64,000 nucleotides of DNA, from positions 6,346,001-6,410,000 of the forward strand of contig NZ_CP060828.1 in NCBI RefSeq assembly GCF_014489635.1, in the 5' to 3' direction. The notes under the pieces were generated by a model. It saw only the letters and a list, made by a program, of their open reading frames with translations, had not been told where the DNA came from and searched no databases. Positions within the stretch are counted from its first letter, which is position 1. Each line of letters opens with the position of its first letter. Below, one piece after another: positions 17,642-26,860 of the stretch. The stretch comes from Streptomyces roseirectus. GTDB taxonomy: Bacteria; Actinomycetota; Actinomycetes; Streptomycetales; Streptomycetaceae. A program made the translations under genes and the position numbers.

Positions 17642-18907
17642 TCAGTGCGGCGAACGGTAGCCTACACGAGCGCGAACAACGAGCGTCATGAAGGCGACGA
17701 CCGCGAAAGACCCCGCGGTGTAGGCCACCTCGACCCGCGTCCGCAGCTCCAGCGAGCTGAACGTGACCGCCAGCAGCACCGCCGTCCCCACCACCCACGC
17801 CAGGAGCTGTTTGCGCGCTCCGCCGCTGGTCAGCAGGGCCTGGCCGAGGACCATCGCCAGCATGTAGAGCGTCGTCCCGAGCGACAGCCACGCGAAGTCG
17901 ACGGCCGTCAGCACGTCCGGCGCCCCGAACAGCGCGGGCAGCAGCGCGGGACCCAGCGCGGTCGCCCCGATACCGCCCGCGACGCCGAGGCCGCCGGTGA
18001 TCGTCGCGGCCCGCAGCAGCAGCCGCCGGTACCCCGCCCGGTCGCCCTCGGCGGCGGCCGAGGAGAGCCCGGCCAGCAGGGACACCTGGAACGCCCCGAA
18101 CACGAACAGCGGGACGCGGGCCAGGACCAGGGCCGACAGCAGCGCCGCGACCAGCGCGTCGTCGTTCGTGGAGATCAGCTTGGTGCTGATCACCGCGATG
18201 TTCACCAGCACCTGCGCGAGCAGCGTCGAGCCGACCAGCAGCCCCAGGTGCTCGATCAGGTCCCGCCAGTGCGCCGGGGAGCCGTGATGGCTGCCGCTCA
18301 GCACCGGCCGGATCGTCAGCAGGACGGCGATCAGCGGGGCGACCGTCAGGACGGCGGCGAACGCGAACACCGACTTCACGCCGGCGACCGCGAGGATCCC
18401 CGGCAGGACGATCCGCAGGGCCCCGTCGAGGCCGAGCTGGGTGCCGTACGCCTGGAAGCGGCCGAGGCCCGCGAGGACGCCGCGCGTCACATAGGCGACC
18501 GCCAGCGCCGCGAACGCGCCCCCGAGGGCGAGGACCAGGGACTCGTCGCCGTGGAAGAAGACGTCCGCGATCTTGCCCGAGAACACCGCGAGCGGCACCA
18601 GCACCGCCGCGAGCAGGCCCAGCGACAGGGCCGCGCCCCGGCGCAGCACCGGCGCGACCCCGTCGCCGTGCACGGTCCGGGACGCCACGAGCCGGGTGAT
18701 CTCCTGCTCGACCGGGAAGAACAGGCCGAGCCCGATGGACGACACGACCGTCCACAGCACGGAGAAGCTGGCCATGTCGTCGACGTCGAGGGTGTGCCCG
18801 GCCGCCGCGAGGTGCACGTAGCTGGCGATGCCGAGCAGCGCCGTACCCGCCCCGACGAACGCCGTTCCGGTCGGCAGGGCGGTCGTGATCCGGTCGAGGA
18901 GGCTCAC
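17642..18907 (-). CDS. Polysaccharide flippase-like membrane protein (MATE/Wzx type)
   Basis: A 421-residue protein with about 12 hydrophobic segments spread over its length and the EQEITRLVASRTVHGDG segment after the second or third helix, a pattern of Wzx/MurJ-like MOP exporters. It most likely flips the polyprenyl-linked repeat unit to the outer face of the membrane. It starts at GTG 18907, overlapping the rmlD stop by 4 bp (GTGA), and so belongs to the rmlB-rmlD transcription unit. Substrate inferred from context only. Confidence 0.78.
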   Translation of the reverse strand: MSLLDRITTALPTGTAFVGAGTALLGIASYVHLAAAGHTLDVDDMASFSVLWTVVSSIGLGLFFPVEQEITRLVASRTVHGDGVAPVLRRGAALSLGLLAAVLVPLAVFSGKIADVFFHGDESLVLALGGAFAALAVAYVTRGVLAGLGRFQAYGTQLGLDGALRIVLPGILAVAGVKSVFAFAAVLTVAPLIAVLLTIRPVLSGSHHGSPAHWRDLIEHLGLLVGSTLLAQVLVNIAVISTKLISTNDDALVAALLSALVLARVPLFVFGAFQVSLLAGLSSAAAEGDRAGYRRLLLRAATITGGLGVAGGIGATALGPALLPALFGAPDVLTAVDFAWLSLGTTLYMLAMVLGQALLTSGGARKQLLAWVVGTAVLLAVTFSSLELRTRVEVAYTAGSFAVVAFMTLVVRARVGYRSPH

Positions 18908-19746
18908 GCGAGGTACTCCGCGAGCTGCTTCTCCCAGTCGGGCTGCACGGCGATCCCGGCCGCTGCCCAGCGGTCGTGCGCGAGGACGCTGTACGCGGGG
19001 CGCGGGGCCGGGCGCACGAACTTCTCGGACGTCGTCGGACGCACCCGCTCGGGGTCCAGGCCGGACAGCGCGTAGGCGGCGCGCGCCAGGTCGAACCAGG
19101 TCGCCGTGCCCGACGCGGTGCCGTGGTAGACGCCGGCCGGGGCCGTGCCCGCCACGGCGGCCTCGCCGAGCGCCGCGATCTGCCGGGCCAGCGCCACCGT
19201 CCACGTCGGCTGGCCGCGCTGGTCGTTCACGACCTCGACGGTCTCCCGGGACTCGGCGAGCTTCAGCATCGTCGCCACGAAGTTGCGGCCGTGCGCCCCG
19301 TACAGCCACGCCGTGCGCACGACATAGCCCGTGTCCGGCAGCAGAAGTTTCACCGCATCCTCACCGACCAGCTTGCCGCGCCCGTAGGCGTTCAGCGGGG
19401 CGGTGGGGGAGTCGTGGCGGTAGGGCTCGGTCGCGTCGCCCGGGAAGACGTAGTCGGTGGAGACCTGGATCAGCCGGGCCCCGGACGCCGCGCACGCCTC
19501 GGCCAGGACGCGGACGCCCTCGCCGTTCACGCGGGTCGCGGCGGCCTCGTCCGCCTCGGCGCCGTCCACGTCGGTCCACGCGGCGGCGTTGACGACGACG
19601 TCGTGGCCCGTGACGGCCTCCCGGACGGCAGCCGGGTCGGTGATGTCCAGGTCGGCCCTGGTCAGCGCGGTGACGTCACCGCGTATCGTCTCGACGAGGT
19701 CCCGGCCGAGCATCCCGCCCGCGCCGGTGATCAGCCAGCGCGTCAT
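18904..19746 (-). CDS. rfbD: dTDP-4-dehydrorhamnose reductase
   Basis: A 280-residue extended SDR reductase catalysing the last step of dTDP-L-rhamnose synthesis (NADPH-dependent reduction). It has GAGGMLG (8-14) for the nucleotide cofactor, VVNAAAWTDVDGAE, VSTDYVFPGD, and the catalytic Tyr121/Lys125 in AYGRGK, then TAWLYG. The start ATG at 19746 overlaps the rmlB stop (ATGA). The divergent rmlA-rmlC and adjacent rmlB complete the four-gene pathway. Confidence 0.95.
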   Translation of the reverse strand: MTRWLITGAGGMLGRDLVETIRGDVTALTRADLDITDPAAVREAVTGHDVVVNAAAWTDVDGAEADEAAATRVNGEGVRVLAEACAASGARLIQVSTDYVFPGDATEPYRHDSPTAPLNAYGRGKLVGEDAVKLLLPDTGYVVRTAWLYGAHGRNFVATMLKLAESRETVEVVNDQRGQPTWTVALARQIAALGEAAVAGTAPAGVYHGTASGTATWFDLARAAYALSGLDPERVRPTTSEKFVRPAPRPAYSVLAHDRWAAAGIAVQPDWEKQLAEYLA

Positions 19747-20732
19747 GCCGGAAGCGCCGCCTTCGCCTTCAGCGGCTCCCACCAGGCGCGGTTGTCGCGG
19801 TACCACTGGACGGTGTCGGCGAGGCCCTGCTCGAACGTCACCTGCGGCTCGTAGCCCAGCTCGGCGCGGATCTTCTCGATCGACAGGGAGTAGCGCAGGT
19901 CGTGGCCCTTGCGGTCGGTGACGTGCTCGACCATGTCCCAGCCGGCGCCGCAGGCGTCCAGCAGGAGGCCGGTCAGCTCCTTGTTGGTCACCTCGGTGCC
20001 GCCGCCGATGTGATAGACCTCACCGGCCCGCCCGCCGCGCAGCACCAGCTCGATGCCCCGGCAGTGGTCGGAGACGTGCAGCCAGTCCCGGATGTTCAGG
20101 CCCTCGCCGTACAGCGGGACCTTCTTGCCGTCCAGCAGGTTCGTCGTGAACAGCGGGATCATCTTCTCCGGGAAGTGGTACTGCCCGTAGTTGTTCGAGC
20201 ACCGGGTGACGACGACGTCCATGCCGTGCGTGCGGTGGTAGGACAGCGCCAGCAGGTCGGAGCCCGCCTTCGACGCCGAGTACGGGGAGTTCGGGGCCAG
20301 CGGCCAGTCCTCGGTCCAGGAGCCCTCGCTGATCGAGCCGTACACCTCGTCCGTGGAGACGTGCACGAAGCGGCCCACGCCGTGCCGCTTGGCGGCGTCC
20401 AGCAGGACCTGGGTGCCCAGCACGTTCGTCGTGACGAACGGCGAGGAGTCCGCGATCGAGCGGTCCACGTGGGACTCGGCCGCGAAGTGCACGACCGCGT
20501 CCTGGCCGCGCATCACGTCGTCCACCACGGCGTAGTCCCGGATGTCGCCGTGGACGAACGTGTAGCCCGCCTTGTCCGCGACCGGGGCCAGGTTCTCCTG
20601 GTTGCCGGAGTAGGTCAGGTTGTCCAGGACCGTGACCTGCGCGCCCTCCCCCGAGGGGAGCTCGTTCAGAAGCAGGGCCCGTACGAACTGTGACCCGATG
20701 AATCCGGCGCCGCCGGTGACAAGAATCCTCAT
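19743..20732 (-). CDS. rfbB: dTDP-glucose 4,6-dehydratase
   Basis: A 329-residue extended [11 protein letters not shown] (7-14), [20 protein letters not shown] with the active-site TDE, Tyr151/Lys155 (YSASKAG), and [17 protein letters not shown], a strong signature of RmlB. It converts dTDP-glucose to dTDP-4-keto-6-deoxyglucose. Two starts are possible, ATG 20732 and ATG 20744. The latter lies inside a good TAGAAT -10 hexamer (20743-20748, minus strand), so 20732 is preferred. Confidence 0.95.
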   Translation of the reverse strand: MRILVTGGAGFIGSQFVRALLLNELPSGEGAQVTVLDNLTYSGNQENLAPVADKAGYTFVHGDIRDYAVVDDVMRGQDAVVHFAAESHVDRSIADSSPFVTTNVLGTQVLLDAAKRHGVGRFVHVSTDEVYGSISEGSWTEDWPLAPNSPYSASKAGSDLLALSYHRTHGMDVVVTRCSNNYGQYHFPEKMIPLFTTNLLDGKKVPLYGEGLNIRDWLHVSDHCRGIELVLRGGRAGEVYHIGGGTEVTNKELTGLLLDACGAGWDMVEHVTDRKGHDLRYSLSIEKIRAELGYEPQVTFEQGLADTVQWYRDNRAWWEPLKAKAALPA

Positions 20733-20742
20733 AAGAACCCGC

Positions 20743-20748
20743 ATTCTA
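20743..20748 (-). promoter_or_regulatory. Candidate -10 element of the rfbB-rfbD promoter
   Basis: TAGAAT on the minus strand, 10 nt upstream of ATG 20732, matches the vegetative -10 consensus. It predicts a leader of only a few nucleotides. It overlaps the alternative upstream ATG and so argues against that start. Confidence 0.45.
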
Positions 20749-20853
20749 GGGCGTCGGGAACCAGCACTGTTCCCCGGTTGTTGTCGTCGTGTTTGTTGTG
20801 CGAACTGTGCCTGACGAGGGCGGCACCCGGACGAGCGGGGTCCCGCACTGCCG

Positions 20854-20859
20854 TAGGGT
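20854..20859 (+). promoter_or_regulatory. Candidate -10 element of rfbA (nearly leaderless)
   Basis: TAGGGT ends 8 nt before the rfbA ATG, and no Shine-Dalgarno sequence lies between. This predicts a leaderless or one- to two-nucleotide leader transcript diverging from rfbB. Confidence 0.45.
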
Positions 20860-20867
20860 GCTTGTCC

Positions 20868-21737
20868 ATGCGTGGAATTCTGCTCGCCGGTGGTACCGGT
20901 TCCCGACTGTGGCCGATCACCCGTGCGGTGTCGAAACAGCTGATGCCGGTCTTCGACAAGCCGATGATCTACTACCCCCTGTCCACCCTGGTCATGGCCG
21001 GACTGCGGGACATCCTGATCATCACCGGACCCGACGAACGCCCCCAGTTCGAGCGGCTGCTCGGCGACGGCTCCGACTGGGGCCTGAACATCGAGTTCGC
21101 CACGCAGGACAAGCCCAACGGCATCGCCGAGGCGTTCCTCATCGCCGAGGACTTCATCGGCGACGAACCCGTCGCCCTCATCCTCGGCGACAACATCTTC
21201 CACGGCGTCGGCCTCGGCCGGCAGCTCGCCCGCTTCGTCGCGCCCGAGGGCGGCGTCGTCTTCGCGCACGCCGTCTCCAACCCGACCGAGTACGGCGTCG
21301 TCGACTTCGACGAGGACGGCCGCGCCCGCTCCATCGAGGAGAAGCCCGCCCAGCCCAAGTCCCGGTACGCCGTCCCCGGGCTCTACTTCTACGACAGCCG
21401 CGTCGTCGAGATCGCCAAGGGGCTCACGCCCAGCGCGCGCGGCGAGCTGGAGATCACCGACGTCAACGGCTACTACCTGGAGCGGGGCGACCTCCACGTC
21501 TCCGTCCTCGACCGGGGCACCGTCTGGCTCGACACCGGTACCTTCCAGTCCCTCGTCCAGGCGTCCGAGTACGTCCGGGTCGTCGAGGAACGCCAGGGCA
21601 TGAAGATCGGCTGCCTCGAAGAGGCCGCCTGGCGGGCCGGGTTCATCGACGACGAGCAGCTGCGGGCGCTGGCCCAGCCGCTGCTCAAGAGCGGGTACGG
21701 GACGTACCTGCTCGACCTGCTGACGCACGACGCCTGA
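20868..21737 (+). CDS. rfbA: Glucose-1-phosphate thymidylyltransferase
   Basis: A 289-residue nucleotidyltransferase making dTDP-glucose from dTTP and glucose-1-phosphate, the first step of dTDP-rhamnose synthesis. The signature [20 protein letters not shown] is at the N-terminus, followed by [20 protein letters not shown], and [13 protein letters not shown]. Full family length. The start ATG at 20868 gives the exact family N-terminus. It is followed 11 bp later by rfbC. Confidence 0.95.
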   Translation: MRGILLAGGTGSRLWPITRAVSKQLMPVFDKPMIYYPLSTLVMAGLRDILIITGPDERPQFERLLGDGSDWGLNIEFATQDKPNGIAEAFLIAEDFIGDEPVALILGDNIFHGVGLGRQLARFVAPEGGVVFAHAVSNPTEYGVVDFDEDGRARSIEEKPAQPKSRYAVPGLYFYDSRVVEIAKGLTPSARGELEITDVNGYYLERGDLHVSVLDRGTVWLDTGTFQSLVQASEYVRVVEERQGMKIGCLEEAAWRAGFIDDEQLRALAQPLLKSGYGTYLLDLLTHDA

Positions 21738-21748
21738 GAGGACACGCC

Positions 21749-22348
21749 ATGAAGGTCAACCCCCTTTCCATCGAGGGCGCCTGGGAGTTCGTGCCCCAGC
21801 AGCACGGCGACGCCCGGGGGCTCTTCCTGGAGTGGTTCAAGACCGAGTACCTGGAGGAGGCGGTCGGCCACCCGCTGAACCTCAAGCAGGCCAACCTCTC
21901 CGTCTCCGCCGCCGGTGTCGTGCGCGGCATCCACTTCGCCGACGTGCCGCCGAGCCAGGCGAAGTACGTGACCTGCGTCAAGGGCGCGATCCTCGACGTC
22001 ATCGTCGACGTCCGGGTGGGCTCGCCCACGTTCGGCCAGTGGGAGGCCGTCCGCCTCGACGACGAGACCCGGGGCGCCGTCTACATCTCCGAGGGCCTGG
22101 GGCACGGCTTCTGCGCGCTCACTGAAGGGGCCACGGTGACCTACCTGTGCTCCGAGGGGTACGCGCCGCAGCGCGAGCACACGGTGTACCCGCTGGACGC
22201 GGAGATCGGCGTCCGCTGGCCGGTCGAGGGGGAGCCCGAGCTGTCCGCGAAGGACGCGCAGGGGCCGACGCTGGCGCAGGCCCGCGCGGCGGGCATCCTG
22301 CCGGTGTACGAGGAGTGCCTGGCGTTCCGGCGTTCGCTCGCACTCTGA
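21749..22348 (+). CDS. rfbC: dTDP-4-dehydrorhamnose 3,5-epimerase family protein
   Basis: A 199-residue cupin epimerase. GVVRGIHFAD carries the catalytic-base His62, followed by QAKYVTCVKGAILDVIVDVR and GLGHGFCAL, all RmlC signatures. The start ATG at 21749 follows GAGAGG, 11 bp after the rfbA stop, so the two genes form a bicistron. Antibiotic-sugar epimerases of the same family look similar. The setting beside rmlA, rmlB and rmlD favours a role in dTDP-L-rhamnose for the envelope polymer. Confidence 0.92.
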   Translation: MKVNPLSIEGAWEFVPQQHGDARGLFLEWFKTEYLEEAVGHPLNLKQANLSVSAAGVVRGIHFADVPPSQAKYVTCVKGAILDVIVDVRVGSPTFGQWEAVRLDDETRGAVYISEGLGHGFCALTEGATVTYLCSEGYAPQREHTVYPLDAEIGVRWPVEGEPELSAKDAQGPTLAQARAAGILPVYEECLAFRRSLAL

Positions 22349-22423
22349 AACGGACCGGCGGCCCGCGCGGTTCCTCACGTACATTGCGAAGCCGGTGCTG
22401 AGCGAAGAGTGAGGGCAGTGCAC

Positions 22424-23554
22424 GTGACAGCGGCAAGGCAGCGGGTGGCAGAGGCGCGCAGGATCGTCGTCAAGGTCGGATCCTCCTCCCTCACCACCGC
22501 CTCCGGGGGCCTCGACGCCGACCGCGTCGACGCCCTGGTGGACGTCCTCGCGAAGACCCGCAGCGGGGGCGAGAAGGAGATCGTCCTGGTCTCCTCCGGG
22601 GCCATCGCCGCCGGTCTCGCACCGCTCGGCCTGCGCCGGCGGCCCAAGGACCTCGCGCGCCAGCAGGCCGCCGCGAGCGTCGGGCAGGGGCTGCTCGTCG
22701 CCCGCTACACCGCGTCCTTCGCGCGGTACTCCGTCCGCGTCGGACAGGTCCTGCTCACCAGCGACGACATGAGCCGCCGGGCCCACCACCGCAACGCGTC
22801 CCGGACGCTGGACAAGCTGCTCGCGATGGGCGCGTTCCCGGTCGTCAACGAGAACGACACGGTCGCCACGGACGAGATCCGCTTCGGTGACAACGACCGG
22901 CTCGCGGCGCTCGTCGCGCACCTGGTCCACGCCGACCTCCTCGTCCTCCTCTCCGACGTCGACGGCGTGTACGACGGCGACCCCAGCAGGCCCGGGACCT
23001 CGCGGATCGCCGAGGTCCACGGGCCGGGCGACCTCGCGCACGTCGAGATCGGCAGCGCCGGGAAGGCGGGCGTCGGGACGGGCGGGATGGTGACGAAGGT
23101 CGAGGCCGCCCGTATCGCCGCCGCGGCCGGCATCCCCGTCGTCCTCACCAGCGCCGTCTTCGCCGCCGAGGCGCTGTCCGGGGGCGACACCGGAACGTAC
23201 TTCCACCCCACCGGCAAGCGCTCCGCCGACCGGCTCCTCTGGCTCCAGCACGCCTCCACGCCCCGCGGGGCGCTCACCCTCGACGACGGGGCCGTCAAGG
23301 CGGTCGTCGAACGCCGCAAGTCCCTTCTGCCGGCCGGGATCGCCTCGGTCGAGGGCGACTTCAGCGCCGGAGACCCCGTCGAGCTGCGGGACTCCGCGGG
23401 GCGGGCCGTCGCGCGGGGGCTGGTCAACTTCGATGCGAAGGAGATTCCGCAGTTGCTTGGGCGGTCCACGCGGGAGTTGGCGCGGGAGTTGGGGGCGGAG
23501 TATGAGCGGGAGGTTGTGCACCGGGACGATCTGGTGGTGTTGGCGGGGGTGTGA
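22424..23554 (+). CDS. proB: Glutamate 5-kinase
   Basis: A 376-residue first enzyme of proline synthesis (ATP + glutamate to glutamyl-5-phosphate). An amino acid kinase domain (about 1-260) has RIVVKVGSSSL, VSSGAIAAG, FPVVNENDTVA, FGDNDRLAALVA and LSDVDGVY. A C-terminal PUA domain spans about 275-370 (GALTLDDGAVKAVV, VARGLVNF). GTG 22424 is chosen since GAGGG lies 8 nt upstream; GTG codons at 22409 and 22418 are in frame but less well placed. proA lies 1.9 kb downstream, separated by a small gene and a repeat-rich gap. Confidence 0.95.
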   Translation: MTAARQRVAEARRIVVKVGSSSLTTASGGLDADRVDALVDVLAKTRSGGEKEIVLVSSGAIAAGLAPLGLRRRPKDLARQQAAASVGQGLLVARYTASFARYSVRVGQVLLTSDDMSRRAHHRNASRTLDKLLAMGAFPVVNENDTVATDEIRFGDNDRLAALVAHLVHADLLVLLSDVDGVYDGDPSRPGTSRIAEVHGPGDLAHVEIGSAGKAGVGTGGMVTKVEAARIAAAAGIPVVLTSAVFAAEALSGGDTGTYFHPTGKRSADRLLWLQHASTPRGALTLDDGAVKAVVERRKSLLPAGIASVEGDFSAGDPVELRDSAGRAVARGLVNFDAKEIPQLLGRSTRELARELGAEYEREVVHRDDLVVLAGV

Positions 23555-23889
23555 GGGGGGGGCGGGGTGGAGTAGGGCGGGGGTGGGGGTGTGTTCAGGG
23601 GGTTGGTACCGGCCGGGCGGGGGTGGTCGGGGCGCGGGGTGGGCCTGGACGCGGAGGCTCGGGTGCGGAGGGGGCGTCGGGTTGGGGTGTTGAGGTCGGC
23701 GTGGGGTGCGGGGGAGGGGGGGAGTGGAGCTGGGGCGTGGGGTGTAGGACTGTCTCTTTGTCGTACGGGCGGGCTCTTCGCAATCGAACGGTCACGTACC
23801 GGTGGGGGACGTTCCGTGAAAGCGCCGCGCGGGACCCCGGCGGCCTGCTCAACTGTGCTCAAGGCACAACCTGTGTGAAGGAGGCCGTC
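23555..23889. other. G-rich gap between proB and a small conserved gene
   Basis: 335 bp with runs of G on the plus strand in the first 200 bp and no supportable coding frame. The last part carries the ribosome binding site AAGGAGG (23878-23884) of the next gene. No terminator hairpin with a T run was found. Nothing else recognised. Confidence 0.5.
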
Positions 23890-24315
23890 GTGAGTCGAGA
23901 GCGCCCCGGGCCGACGGCCCGCGGGGGACTGACCAGCGTCGCGGCGGGGGAGAGCTATCAGCCGCCGAAGGACCTGCCCCGCCTCTGGCACGTCACCCTC
24001 AGCGTCTCCGGCACGGAAGTCCCGCTGAAGGATCTGCGGGCGGCCCTGGAGCAACTGGCCCACGACCACCCCTTCCTCCTCACCAGCCGCTACGCCCCCA
24101 CCCACGCGGAGATCCGCTACTGGGAAGAGGCCCGCGACCTCCACGACGCCGCCGCCGTGGCCCTCCGTCTCTGGGGCGAACACCGCCAGTCCGCCAACCT
24201 CCCGCCCTGGGAGATCGTCGGCCTGGAGGTCATCGACCGCAAGACCTACCACCAACGAGTCTCCGACGGCTACGGGCCGCTACCGGCGACCCCGGTGGGC
24301 GTACACCCGTTCTGA
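23890..24315 (+). CDS. Conserved hypothetical protein between proB and proA
   Basis: A 141-residue soluble protein, function unknown. It is acidic/basic mixed without membrane segments. Conserved-looking blocks are [55 protein letters not shown] and [11 protein letters not shown], suggesting a compact alpha/beta fold with a beta strand, helix, then long helix. The GTG start at 23890 has a near-perfect AAGGAGG 5 nt upstream, which fixes it. From memory, streptomycetes often have this gene at this place. A link to proline metabolism is not shown. Confidence 0.8.
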   Translation: MSRERPGPTARGGLTSVAAGESYQPPKDLPRLWHVTLSVSGTEVPLKDLRAALEQLAHDHPFLLTSRYAPTHAEIRYWEEARDLHDAAAVALRLWGEHRQSANLPPWEIVGLEVIDRKTYHQRVSDGYGPLPATPVGVHPF

Positions 24316-24408
24316 CACACGGCTGTGCCAGAGGGGAAGCCGAACCCCGGACCACCTCGGCCGGGGGGGGAGAAGGACCGGCGAAGCCGAACGCGGCACG
24401 CTTTGCGG

Positions 24409-24504
24409 CGAGGGCGAGGGCGAGGGCGAGGGCGAGGGCGAGGGCGAGGGCGAGGGCGAGGGCGAGGGCGAGGGCGAGGGCGAGGGCGAGGGCGAGGGCG
24501 AGGG
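24409..24504. repeat. Perfect tandem array of 16 CGAGGG hexamers
   Basis: Sixteen uninterrupted copies of CGAGGG occupy 96 bp on the plus strand, followed by degenerate GCTGGGGCGAGGG-like units to about 24560. The tract is strand-asymmetric (all purine except C) and could form G-quadruplex or slipped structures. Its copy number is likely variable between strains. Confidence 0.95.
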
Positions 24505-24989
24505 CTGGGGCGAGGGGCTGGGGCGAGGGGCTGGGGCCAGGGCTGGGGTGCCGGGGCCGGCTGAGGTGCCGGGCCGGGTGGGGCGCCGGGGGCCGGGCCG
24601 GGGCGGGGGCGAGGAGGCGGGATGAGGCACGGGCGGCGGGACGGGGCGAGGTGGGACAGGGCACGGGCGCTGGGCCGGGGCGAGGCAGCGGGACGGGACA
24701 TGGGTGCTGGGCCGGGCCGCCGAGCGGTGCTCACGCGGGCAGCGCCCACCTGGGTCTGGGCGACCCGGTCCGAGTCCACCCCGGGGGCCTCGACGCGGGC
24801 GGGGGCCGGCGTGAGCTGCGGTGGTGGTTCCGGGCGCGGGTTCGGGGTGGGGCGGTGCTTCGGCTGGGCCCTCCGGCTCGCCCTCTCCCCTCAGCCTGTC
24901 CTGGCGTTCGCTTTCCGGCTGCCTGCCCGGCCTCCGGGCCCGATACCTCGTGGGCGCTCGCGCGACACCCCGTGCACCCGGCGACCCGA

Positions 24990-25430
24990 AGGCGCCTCGC
25001 GTGTACGCCGCCCCGCGCCTCGCGTCTTGCGCGCACGTCACTCCCGTCCCGCGCGTCTTGCGCGCGCCGCCTCGCGCCTCGCGTCTCGCACGCGCGCCGC
25101 CTCGCGTCTTGCGCGCACGCCCCCCCCGCGCCGCGCTTCGCGTCTCGCGCGCACGCCACTCCCGTCCCCCGCGTCTTGCGCGCACGCCCCCCCGCGCCGC
25201 GCCTCGCGTCTCGCGTCTCGCCACTCCCGTCCCCCGCGTCTTGCGCGCACGCCCCCCGCCCCGCGCCTCGCGTCTTGCGCGCACGTCGCCCCGCGCCTCG
25301 CGTCTCGCGCGCACGTCACTCCCGTCCCTCGCGTCTCGGCGTGTACGCCGCCCCGCGCCCCGCGTCTTGCGTCTTGCGTCTTGCGTCTTGCGCGCACGCC
25401 ACTCCCGTCCCCCTTGTCTCGCGCACTGGA
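24990..25430. repeat. Degenerate C-rich minisatellite upstream of proA
   Basis: Variants of CGCGTCTTGCGCGCACG and CGCGCCTCGCGTCTCGCGCG recur many times, with five exact copies of CACTCCCGTCCC at 25039, 25157, 25222, 25317 and 25400 (spacings 118, 65, 95 and 83). A terminal GTCTTGCGTCTTGCGTCTTGC run has 7-bp periodicity. The irregular unit length argues against CRISPR. Confidence 0.85.
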
Positions 25431-25438
25431 CCAGTAGA

Positions 25439-25466
25439 TGGACAGCTCTCGGTGGAGCACTACGCT
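25439..25466 (+). promoter_or_regulatory. Candidate proA promoter, leaderless start
   Basis: TGGACA (25439-25444), a 16-nt spacer and TACGCT (25461-25466), which ends 6 nt before the proA ATG. No Shine-Dalgarno sequence is correctly spaced, so transcription probably begins at or beside the start codon. Confidence 0.5.
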
Positions 25467-25472
25467 CTTCCC

Positions 25473-26759
25473 ATGACCACGCTTTCTCCGTATGACGCCA
25501 TGTCCCCGGTCATCGAGGCCGCTTATCGGGCGAAGGCCGCTGCGGCGGATCTCGGGCCGTTGCCGAGGGCGGCGAAGGATGACGCGCTGCTGGCGATCGC
25601 GGACGCGCTGGAGGTGCGGACGGCGGAGATCGTGGAGGCGAACGCTGAGGACGTGGCGCGGGCGCGCGAGGCGGGGACGAGCGAGTCGGTCGTCGACCGG
25701 CTGACGCTGACGCCGGAGCGGATCAGGGCCATCGCCTCGGACGTGCGGGACGTCGTCGCGCTGCCCGACCCGGTGGGCGAGGTCGTGCGGGGCAACACCC
25801 TGCCGAACGGGATCGACCTGCGCCAGGTCCGCGTGCCGCTCGGCGTCGTCGGGATCATCTACGAGGCCCGGCCCAACGTGACCGTCGACGCCGCCGCCCT
25901 CTGCCTCAAGTCCGGCAACGCCGTCCTCCTGCGCGGCTCGGCCTCCGCGTACGCCTCGAACGCGGCGCTGGTGCGGGTCCTGCGGGACGCGGTCGGCGGC
26001 TCGGGCCTGCCCGCCGACGCGATCCAGCTCGTGCCGGGCGAAAGCCGGGACTCCGTACGGGAGTTGATGCGCGCACGGGGCCTCGTCGACGTCCTCATCC
26101 CGCGCGGCGGCGCCTCGCTGATCCAGACCGTCGTCACCGAGTCGACCGTCCCGGTCATCGAGACCGGCACCGGCAACTGCCACGTCTACGTCGACGCGCA
26201 GGCCGACCTCGACACGGCGATCGAGATCCTGATCAACTCGAAGGCCCAGCGCGTCAGCGTCTGCAACGCCGCCGAGACGCTGCTCGTCCACCAGGACATC
26301 GCCCCGGAGTTCCTGCCGCGCGCCCTCGACGCGCTGGCCGAGGCCGGCGTCACCGTGCACGCCGACGAACGCGTCATGGCGTACGCGAAGGGCTCGAAGG
26401 CGACGGTCGTGGAGGCCACGGCGGAGGACTGGGAGACGGAGTACCTGTCGTACGACATCGCCGCCGCCGTCGTCGACTCGCTGGACAAGGCCGTCGAGCA
26501 CATCCGCCTGTGGACCTCGGGCCACACGGAGGCGATCGTCACCACTTCCCAGCAGGCCGCCCGCCGCTTCACCCAGCTGGTCGACTCGACGACCGTCGCG
26601 GTGAACGCCTCCACCCGCTTCACGGACGGCGGCCAGTTCGGCTTCGGCGCGGAGATCGGCATCTCGACGCAGAAGCTGCACGCCCGCGGCCCGATGGGCC
26701 TGCCGGAGCTGACCAGCACCAAGTACATCGTCACCGGGGACGGCCACATCCGTAAGTGA
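25473..26759 (+). CDS. proA: Gamma-glutamyl phosphate reductase (glutamate-5-semialdehyde dehydrogenase)
   Basis: A 428-residue aldehyde-dehydrogenase-fold enzyme, second step of proline synthesis (glutamyl-5-phosphate + NADPH to glutamate-5-semialdehyde). Recognised by [41 protein letters not shown] and the catalytic Cys264 in [11 protein letters not shown], ending [15 protein letters not shown]. Full length. ATG at 25473 matches the family N-terminus and sits directly behind a -10 element. Confidence 0.96.
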   Translation: MTTLSPYDAMSPVIEAAYRAKAAAADLGPLPRAAKDDALLAIADALEVRTAEIVEANAEDVARAREAGTSESVVDRLTLTPERIRAIASDVRDVVALPDPVGEVVRGNTLPNGIDLRQVRVPLGVVGIIYEARPNVTVDAAALCLKSGNAVLLRGSASAYASNAALVRVLRDAVGGSGLPADAIQLVPGESRDSVRELMRARGLVDVLIPRGGASLIQTVVTESTVPVIETGTGNCHVYVDAQADLDTAIEILINSKAQRVSVCNAAETLLVHQDIAPEFLPRALDALAEAGVTVHADERVMAYAKGSKATVVEATAEDWETEYLSYDIAAAVVDSLDKAVEHIRLWTSGHTEAIVTTSQQAARRFTQLVDSTTVAVNASTRFTDGGQFGFGAEIGISTQKLHARGPMGLPELTSTKYIVTGDGHIRK

Positions 26760-26847
26760 GCGTCAGGACATGAGCGCCGGCGCGTGAAAGGCGTCTCATC
26801 GGGTGGTCGAATATCCATACCGTCTGCCCAAATCCACCCCCCAGGTC

Positions 26848-26853
26848 TACTCT
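26848..26853 (+). promoter_or_regulatory. -10 element directly before the 26861 gene
   Basis: TACTCT ends 7 nt before GTG 26861, with TGCCCA 17 nt further upstream as a weak -35 (26825-26830). No Shine-Dalgarno sequence. Predicted leaderless transcript. Confidence 0.45.
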
Positions 26854-26860
26854 GGAACAC

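Larger units (their letters stand above)
24316..25472. other. 1.16-kb repeat-rich gap before proA without a supportable gene
   Basis: Contains a perfect hexanucleotide array (24409-24504), GGGGC-type degenerate repeats to about 24720, and a C-rich degenerate minisatellite (about 24990-25430). Long open frames cross it on both strands, but their products are Arg/Ala/Pro or Arg/Ser low-complexity sequence dictated by the repeats, with no ribosome binding sites. I regard it as non-coding. Confidence 0.6.

Noticed and set aside
24280..25314. Arg/Ala repeat proteins readable through the proA upstream repeats on both strands
   Set aside because: Their sequence is dictated by the tandem repeats ([16 protein letters not shown] patterns), with no start signals; better explained as non-coding minisatellite.
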